Shown here one piece after another: positions 8,070 to 10,916 of a DNA stretch of 10,916 nucleotides. Made by a program: the position numbers and the translations under genes. The notes below the pieces were generated by a model. That model ran no database searches. It saw only the letters and a program-made list of their open reading frames with translations, and was not told where the DNA came from. How positions within the stretch are numbered: position 1 is the first letter of the stretch; every line of letters begins with the position of its first letter. The stretch is from an uncultured Robiginitomaculum sp. (GTDB lineage Bacteria; Pseudomonadota; Alphaproteobacteria; Caulobacterales; Maricaulaceae), in the NCBI GenBank assembly GCA_938003555.1, contig CALKXN010000114.1, forward strand, positions 1 to 10,916. The letters run 5' to 3'.

Positions 8070-8099
8070 ATTATATACCCCACGCCTTCTTCCTGAGCC
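8070..8099 (-). promoter_or_regulatory. Probable promoter of the Tad operon (perfect -10, weak -35)
   Basis: On the minus strand a perfect TATAAT lies at 8070-8075, about 24 nt before the cpaB start codon. The expected -35 zone, about 8093-8099, reads GGCTCAG-like and is poor. The resulting leader would be short, about 17 nt, just enough for the ribosome site. A poor -35 suggests activation by a regulator, but no operator is evident; I looked for a CtrA-type TTAA-N7-TTAA and did not find it. Confidence 0.5.
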
Positions 8100-8159
8100 T
8101 TGTATGAATGAGACGATAAATCGGCGTTAGGAATTGAGGATAATAAAGGCTTAATTTGA

Positions 8160-8211
8160 AGCGCCGCAAAGCGCTATGCCCCCACTTTTCGGCAAGTCGT
8201 CATTTGGGGGG
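8160..8211. repeat. Cluster of small inverted repeats in the divergent intergenic region
   Basis: AGCGC (8160-8164) pairs with GCGCT (8171-8175) around a 6-nt loop. Just to its right CCCCC (8179-8183) can pair with GGGGG (8206-8210), enclosing ACTT (8184-8187) and AAGT (8194-8197). No T-run follows on either strand, so it is not an intrinsic terminator. It may be a protein-binding or structural element; function unknown. Confidence 0.4.
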
Positions 8212-8296
8212 AAGTCTGGCCAATGAAATGCCCGTCAATGTGAATGGCATGTGAGCCCAGAGTGAACGCAAGATAACGCGGGCGAGACAGCCGCGA

Positions 8297-8326
8297 TTCA
8301 GACCTTGTTAAAGCAAATCCTATAGT
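8297..8326 (+). promoter_or_regulatory. Candidate promoter for the DUF11-like protein gene
   Basis: TATAGT (8321-8326) is a good -10, with TTCAGA (8297-8302) 18 nt upstream as a weak -35. The -10 is embedded in CCTATAGTCTG, nearly identical to CCTATACTCTG at 9461-9471, upstream of the Lgt-like gene. A start point near 8333 would give a leader of about 27 nt to the ATG at 8360. Confidence 0.45.
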
Positions 8327-8331
8327 CTGAA
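8297..8331. repeat. Perfect 7-bp inverted repeat spanning a promoter
   Basis: TTCAGAC (8297-8303) and GTCTGAA (8325-8331) are exact reverse complements separated by 21 nt. The left arm overlaps the possible -35 and the right arm overlaps the -10 TATAGT (8321-8326). That is where a repressor or activator dyad would sit. A second, imperfect dyad, TTGTTAAAGCAA (8305-8316), lies between the arms. Confidence 0.5.
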
Positions 8332-8346
8332 GGTAAGATAGATCAT

Positions 8347-8353
8347 GGAAGGA
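8347..8353 (+). promoter_or_regulatory. Ribosome binding site deciding the start at 8360
   Basis: GGAAGGA lies 6 nt before the ATG at 8360. The same frame has an earlier ATG at 8345, but using it would put this site inside the coding region and add five residues (MEGYD) in front of a normal signal peptide. The later start is preferred. Confidence 0.7.
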
Positions 8354-8359
8354 TATGAC

Positions 8360-8845
8360 ATGTTAAATAAATTTTCCGGTATCGCGCTCTCGCTCGCTAT
8401 GGCCGCTCTGTGCGCCGCTGCGCCGGCAAGCGCCCTGACGGCCAAGCAAAGCGTCCTCAAAGAAGTCACGAAAACTGACGAAAACGGACAGATTGTGACA
8501 ACGCGCATTGCTGCCGACGAAGTTCTGCCCGGTCAAACGGTTGTCTATGTTTTGGCTTATACCAATGACAAAGCCGCGCCCGCAGACGGTATCGTCTTAA
8601 CGATGCCTGTCCCCGGCGAACTCGATTATGTCGAAGGCTCTGCCGATGTTCCTGAAACGCAGCTGACATTCTCGGCTGATGGCGGATCAACATTTGCGCA
8701 GCGCGACGCCGTATTGACGCGCAACGACGAAGGCAAATTCGTGACAGCCAAAGCCGAAGATATTACCCATGTCCGTTGGAAGGTGCTCACCCCCGTCGCG
8801 CCCGGAAAATCCGGTGAATTGGCTTATAAAGCCGTGTTGAAATAA
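8360..8845 (+). CDS. Secreted single-domain DUF11-like protein of unknown function
   Basis: 161 aa from the ATG at 8360. Residues 1-25 are a Sec signal peptide (MLNKFSGIALSLAMAAL..., ending APASA before L26), so the mature chain of about 136 residues is periplasmic, surface-bound or released. The mature part reads as one Ig-like beta domain of the DUF11/conserved-repeat type: LPGQTVVYVLAYTNDKAAPA, then GIVLTMPVPGELDYVEGSA, and near the end DITHVRWKVLTPVAPGKSGE. There is no cysteine in the mature domain and no anchor or sorting signal. Stand-alone DUF11 proteins of this size recur in alphaproteobacteria, as far as I know without assigned function. The gene is divergent from the Tad operon and has its own promoter and terminator, so it is probably monocistronic. 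A structural or envelope role is inference. Confidence 0.85.
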   Translation: MLNKFSGIALSLAMAALCAAAPASALTAKQSVLKEVTKTDENGQIVTTRIAADEVLPGQTVVYVLAYTNDKAAPADGIVLTMPVPGELDYVEGSADVPETQLTFSADGGSTFAQRDAVLTRNDEGKFVTAKAEDITHVRWKVLTPVAPGKSGELAYKAVLK

Positions 8846-8866
8846 ATATCTATATATTATGATTTC

Positions 8867-8895
8867 AAAGCCCGGCTGTTTCAGTCGGGCTTTTT
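8867..8895 (+). terminator. Intrinsic terminator after the DUF11-like gene
   Basis: AAAGCCCG (8867-8874) pairs with CGGGCTTT (8886-8893), extended inward by GCT/AGT pairs, and runs into TTTTT (8891-8895). It lies 21 nt after the stop codon. The A-run on the left arm would make it work in reverse too, though nothing on the minus strand needs it here. Confidence 0.88.
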
Positions 8896-8897
8896 AT

Positions 8898-8925
8898 TTG
8901 CGCGAACGGAGCTTATCCCTATAGC
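8898..8925 (+). promoter_or_regulatory. Candidate promoter for the membrane-protein/Lgt-like/radical SAM unit
   Basis: TTGCGC (8898-8903) and TATAGC (8920-8925) are separated by 16 nt, immediately after the terminator and 21 nt before the next start codon. The element fits a housekeeping promoter moderately well. Location between a terminator and a gene with a good ribosome site is the main support. Confidence 0.5.
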
Positions 8926-8946
8926 TAATGAAAGGGAGACAGAGTT

Positions 8947-9441
8947 GTGCAGCGCGAACCGTTTTTGACATCTGTTTGGATTATAATCTGCAGCGCGGTC
9001 TTGATGTCACTCGCCATGGCTTTTTTTATTTACCAGGAAACATTTCTGAATAGCTATACAGGTCCTCAATCTCTGGTGACGTCAAAGTTTTGGGGTGAAA
9101 TGTTACCCGAAATTTTGACCTTTTTCATGCCCCCCGTACTCGTCGTGCTTTCGGGATTTTTCCATTTACGCAAAGGAACGAACCGTCTCTCCGCCATTAT
9201 AATTCTAGCCGCGGCTCTTTTGTTTGGGGGGTTGTGCATTTATGTCGTCGTGCATATTTTTCCAGACCTCCAAGGTCTATATATGACCGTCACTGAAGGA
9301 CATGGCAGGCTTTCTGAATTTATGCTAATATGCGGCATTATAATCGCGTTGCACGCCTTGTCATTTTTGGGTCTTTGGACGGGCGTTTCGATGCTGCGCT
9401 ACAATCCCAATAAGGTGATAAAACCCGAACTGTTCGAGTAG
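8947..9441 (+). CDS. Four-helix integral membrane protein, unknown function
   Basis: 164 aa starting at GTG, chosen because GGGAG (8934-8938) lies 8 nt upstream; no in-frame ATG precedes the first helix. Four hydrophobic segments are visible: about 9-31, 53-73, 81-104 and 123-148. Loops are short and the C-terminus is charged (RYNPNKVIKPELFE). A possible functional surface is the second loop, with GHGRLSEF (118-125) just before the last helix. I do not recognise the family; it has no transporter, kinase or acyltransferase motif I can name. It is the first gene after a terminator and promoter-like element and is followed 43 nt later by the Lgt-like gene on the same strand. It may belong to the same lipid-related unit, but a small -10-like box in that gap leaves room for separate transcription. 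Confidence 0.75.
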   Translation: MQREPFLTSVWIIICSAVLMSLAMAFFIYQETFLNSYTGPQSLVTSKFWGEMLPEILTFFMPPVLVVLSGFFHLRKGTNRLSAIIILAAALLFGGLCIYVVVHIFPDLQGLYMTVTEGHGRLSEFMLICGIIIALHALSFLGLWTGVSMLRYNPNKVIKPELFE

Positions 9442-9462
9442 GCTTTTAATTTGCGCGTAGCC

Positions 9463-9468
9463 TATACT
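9463..9468 (+). promoter_or_regulatory. -10-like TATACT just upstream of the Lgt-like gene
   Basis: TATACT within CCTATACTCTG, 16 nt before the ATG at 9485, would give a leader of about 10 nt or less. No fair -35 is present at 16-18 nt spacing (the sequence there is AGGCTT-like). It may be a minor internal promoter. The match to the box at 8319-8329 is the main reason to record it. Confidence 0.3.
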
Positions 9469-9469
9469 C

Positions 9470-9489
9470 TGCATAAGCTATCCTATGCA
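9470..9489 (+). repeat. Inverted repeat covering the start codon of the Lgt-like gene
   Basis: TGCATA (9470-9475) and TATGCA (9484-9489) are perfect complements around an 8-nt loop. The right arm contains the ATG at 9485-9487. In a transcript coming from further upstream the start codon would be paired. No recognisable ribosome site lies before this ATG. Confidence 0.45.
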
Positions 9490-10189
9490 TCCTCATCTTA
9501 CATTTGATCTGCTCGCTTGGGCGCTCGCCTTCATCGCGGGACTGCTCGCCGCGAAGCTCCGCAAATCTAATCCTGACCATCCCGCTATGAGTTTGCCGCC
9601 CGCCTATTATGCGGCCGTGCTCGCAAGCGCGGTGATTGGAGCTTATGGCTTTGGGTCACTTAACCTTATCCTATCAGGGCACACCGAAGGCGTAGGCCGG
9701 TCCATCGTCGGCGCGCTGGCGGGCGGAATTATAGGCGCGGAGATTTATAAAAAAATCGCAGGACTGCGCGGAAGCACGGGACTGGCATTTGTGGCCGCCT
9801 TTAGCGCCGGCGTCGCGATTGGACGTATCGGATGTTACCTCTCGGGGCTGGAGGATTTCACTTATGGAATGCCGTCCGCTTTGCCATGGGCCGTAGATTT
9901 TGGCGACGGCACGCCCCGCCATCCCGTGCAGCTTTATGAGGCGATTATGATGGGGCTCTTTGCCGCTGCCTTTTTTATCGGACTTTGGCAAAATTTGACG
10001 TGGGCGACGCGCTATGGGTTTTACATTATGGTCTTTGTTTACGCGGCGCAGCGTTTCCTCTGGGAGTTTCTCAAGCCTTATGATGGCCTCATTGGGCCGC
10101 TAAATTTATTTCACTTTGTGACGGCGGCGCTTTGCGTCTACGCTGTGATGATGATCCGAACCGTTAAGAGGCATTATGGGCACGACTGA
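9485..10189 (+). CDS. Lgt-like (prolipoprotein diacylglyceryl transferase family) integral membrane protein, non-canonical
   Basis: 234-aa polytopic membrane protein with about six hydrophobic segments (about 7-23, 40-62, 73-90, 98-118, 155-168 and 178-192, plus a last one at 207-224). Lgt moves diacylglyceryl from phosphatidylglycerol to the lipobox Cys of prelipoproteins. Family marks visible here are GRIGCYLSG (113-121, Arg114 matching the essential Lgt Arg), YGMPSALPWAVDFGDG (127-142), HPVQLYEA (146-153, Glu152) and QRFLWEFLK (189-197). Departures: the segment equivalent to the Lgt HGG motif reads GALAGGIIG (77-84) with no His, and the GRxGN Asn is Cys117. E. coli Lgt is about 290 aa. This is therefore probably a paralogue with an altered reaction or substrate rather than the housekeeping enzyme. 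It overlaps the radical SAM gene by 14 nt. No clear ribosome site precedes the start, but it begins the first helix properly. Confidence 0.78.
   Translation: MHPHLTFDLLAWALAFIAGLLAAKLRKSNPDHPAMSLPPAYYAAVLASAVIGAYGFGSLNLILSGHTEGVGRSIVGALAGGIIGAEIYKKIAGLRGSTGLAFVAAFSAGVAIGRIGCYLSGLEDFTYGMPSALPWAVDFGDGTPRHPVQLYEAIMMGLFAAAFFIGLWQNLTWATRYGFYIMVFVYAAQRFLWEFLKPYDGLIGPLNLFHFVTAALCVYAVMMIRTVKRHYGHD
10166..10171 (+). promoter_or_regulatory. Ribosome binding site of the radical SAM gene, inside the Lgt-like gene
   Basis: AAGAGG lies 4 nt before the ATG at 10176, within the last codons of the preceding gene. It supports the overlapping start and coupled translation of the pair. Confidence 0.6.
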
Positions 10190-10916
10190 TGATATTCGCA
10201 AAGCTGCGCCCTATGTCTTTTACGGCGAGACGACCAGCCTATGCGAGACATGCCTGACGCCTGTTCCGGCCAAAATTATGATCGAAGGCGATGATGTGTT
10301 CTATCGCAAACGCTGCCGCGAGCATGGCGTCCAGAAAAGCCTCGTCTCGACGGATGCAGAATATTACAAACGCACCAAAGATTATTTAAAACCCGGCGAC
10401 CGCCCGCTGACGGTGCAAACGAAAACCGATTATGGTTGCCCGCTCGATTGCGGGCTGTGCGCGGATCATGAGCAGCATAGCTGCCTGGCGCTCATTGAAA
10501 TCAACCAAGCCTGTAATTTGAACTGTCCCGTCTGTTTTGCGGAGAGCGGAACCAGCGTGACAGGGCAGCGCACACTGGCGCAGATCGAAGGGATGCTCGA
10601 CACCTTAGTGCTCAGCGAGGGCGAGCCGGATCTCTTGCAGATTAGCGGCGGTGAACCGACCATCCATCCGCAATTTTGGGACATACTCGACGCGGCCAAA
10701 GCGCGGCCCATTCGCCATTTGATGATCAACACCAATGGCGTGACGCTGGCCAATGATCCGAAATTTGCGCAGCGCCTGGCGGGCTATATGCCCGGCTTTG
10801 AAGTCTATCTGCAATTTGATAGTTTGCGCAAAGACGCGCTGATGAATTTGCGCGGAGCCGATTTGCGCCGCATCCGCGACAAGGCTTTAGAGAATCTAGA
10901 AGCGAATAATATCTCC
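10176..10916 (+). CDS. Radical SAM enzyme of the COG1964 / tetraether lipid synthase (Tes)-like family, N-terminal 247 codons (runs off window end)
   Basis: The SAM-binding [4Fe-4S] site is CNLNCPVC (Cys113, 117, 120) in ALIEINQACNLNCPVCF, followed by SGGEPTIHP (157-165), the GGE SAM-contact motif, and MINTNG (183-188). Upstream lie two further metal-site candidates: SLCETC (Cys23, 26) with RCREHG (Cys47, His50), resembling a rubredoxin-like N-terminal region, and GCPLDCGLC (Cys88, 92, 95) with HEQHSC (Cys103). This order matches archaeal Tes (MJ0619), which joins lipid tails of archaeal ether lipids by C-C bond formation and carries several Fe-S clusters plus a rubredoxin-like iron. Bacterial members of the family are mostly uncharacterised. 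The full family length is about 480-500 aa, so about half is missing here, including any C-terminal cluster. The 14-nt overlap with the Lgt-like gene points to a joint role at the membrane. Substrate is unknown. Confidence 0.85.
   Translation, partial: MGTTDDIRKAAPYVFYGETTSLCETCLTPVPAKIMIEGDDVFYRKRCREHGVQKSLVSTDAEYYKRTKDYLKPGDRPLTVQTKTDYGCPLDCGLCADHEQHSCLALIEINQACNLNCPVCFAESGTSVTGQRTLAQIEGMLDTLVLSEGEPDLLQISGGEPTIHPQFWDILDAAKARPIRHLMINTNGVTLANDPKFAQRLAGYMPGFEVYLQFDSLRKDALMNLRGADLRRIRDKALENLEANNIS

Larger units (their letters stand above)
8047..8359. other. Divergent intergenic region between the Tad operon and the plus-strand genes
   Basis: About 310 bases without a convincing gene. From left to right it holds the cpaB ribosome site and promoter (8051-8099), about 60 bases with nothing I can assign, a dyad-rich stretch (8160-8211), about 80 plain bases, then a promoter-like element in an inverted repeat (8297-8331) and the ribosome site for the next gene (8347-8353). 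No pilin-sized ORF with a prepilin motif is present on either strand. Confidence 0.7.

Noticed and set aside
8179..8211. C/G-rich stem as a terminator
   Set aside because: No T-run follows on either strand and no gene ends nearby.
8047..8344. Flp pilin gene or CtrA binding site in the divergent region
   Set aside because: No short ORF with a prepilin cleavage motif on either strand, and no TTAA-N7-TTAA pattern.
8345..8359. Earlier ATG for the DUF11-like gene
   Set aside because: The GGAAGGA site at 8347-8353 serves the ATG at 8360, and the extra residues MEGYD would precede a normal signal peptide.
10466..10814. Minus-strand ORFs opposite the radical SAM gene
   Set aside because: They lie antisense to the conserved CxxxCxxC and GGE motifs and have no features of their own.
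1..10916. CRISPR arrays, tRNA or rRNA genes, insertion sequences
   Set aside because: No regularly spaced repeats, no tRNA-like cloverleaf, and no transposase or terminal inverted repeats were seen.

Overview
The window looks like chromosome of an alphaproteobacterium of moderate GC (about 50-55% by eye), perhaps Caulobacterales/Maricaulales-like. This rests on an alphaproteobacterial-style Tad (tight adherence, Flp-type IVc pilus) locus and on the style of the encoded proteins. The species call is only a guess. There are no RNA genes, insertion sequences or CRISPR arrays.

Minus strand, 8046 down to 1: one tightly packed Tad pilus operon, transcribed right to left: cpaB (SAF/RcpC subunit), cpaC (outer-membrane secretin), a small lipoprotein, a TadG-like protein, two TadE-type pseudopilins, cpaE/tadZ (polar localisation ATPase-like), cpaF/tadA (assembly motor) and the first 141 codons of tadB (inner-membrane platform). 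Four junctions touch or overlap (start and stop sharing bases, or directly abutting) and the others are separated by 2-36 nt, so one transcript from a promoter just upstream of cpaB (TATAAT at 8070-8075) is likely. The Flp major pilin, the prepilin peptidase CpaA, TadC, TadD and a recognisable CpaD are not in the window. A small lipoprotein occupies the position where cpaD usually sits, and the CpaE has no room for the usual N-terminal receiver domain.

8047-8359: divergent intergenic region with the Tad promoter on the left, a dyad-rich stretch near 8160-8211, and a promoter-like element embedded in a perfect 7-bp inverted repeat (8297-8331) facing right.

Plus strand, 8360-10916: a secreted single-domain DUF11-like protein ending in a clear intrinsic terminator (8867-8895). 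It is followed by a probable three-gene unit: a four-helix membrane protein of unknown function, an integral-membrane Lgt-like (prolipoprotein diacylglyceryl transferase family) protein lacking two of the residues Lgt needs, and, overlapping it by 14 nt, the first 247 codons of a radical SAM enzyme of the COG1964/tetraether lipid synthase (Tes, MJ0619) type. The radical SAM protein carries a rubredoxin-like Cys set, a second Cys cluster and the CxxxCxxC SAM site. The coupling of an Lgt-like membrane protein with a Tes-like lipid-tail radical enzyme is the most interesting part of the window. It suggests a bacterial lipid-modifying module, but the substrate and product cannot be read from the sequence.
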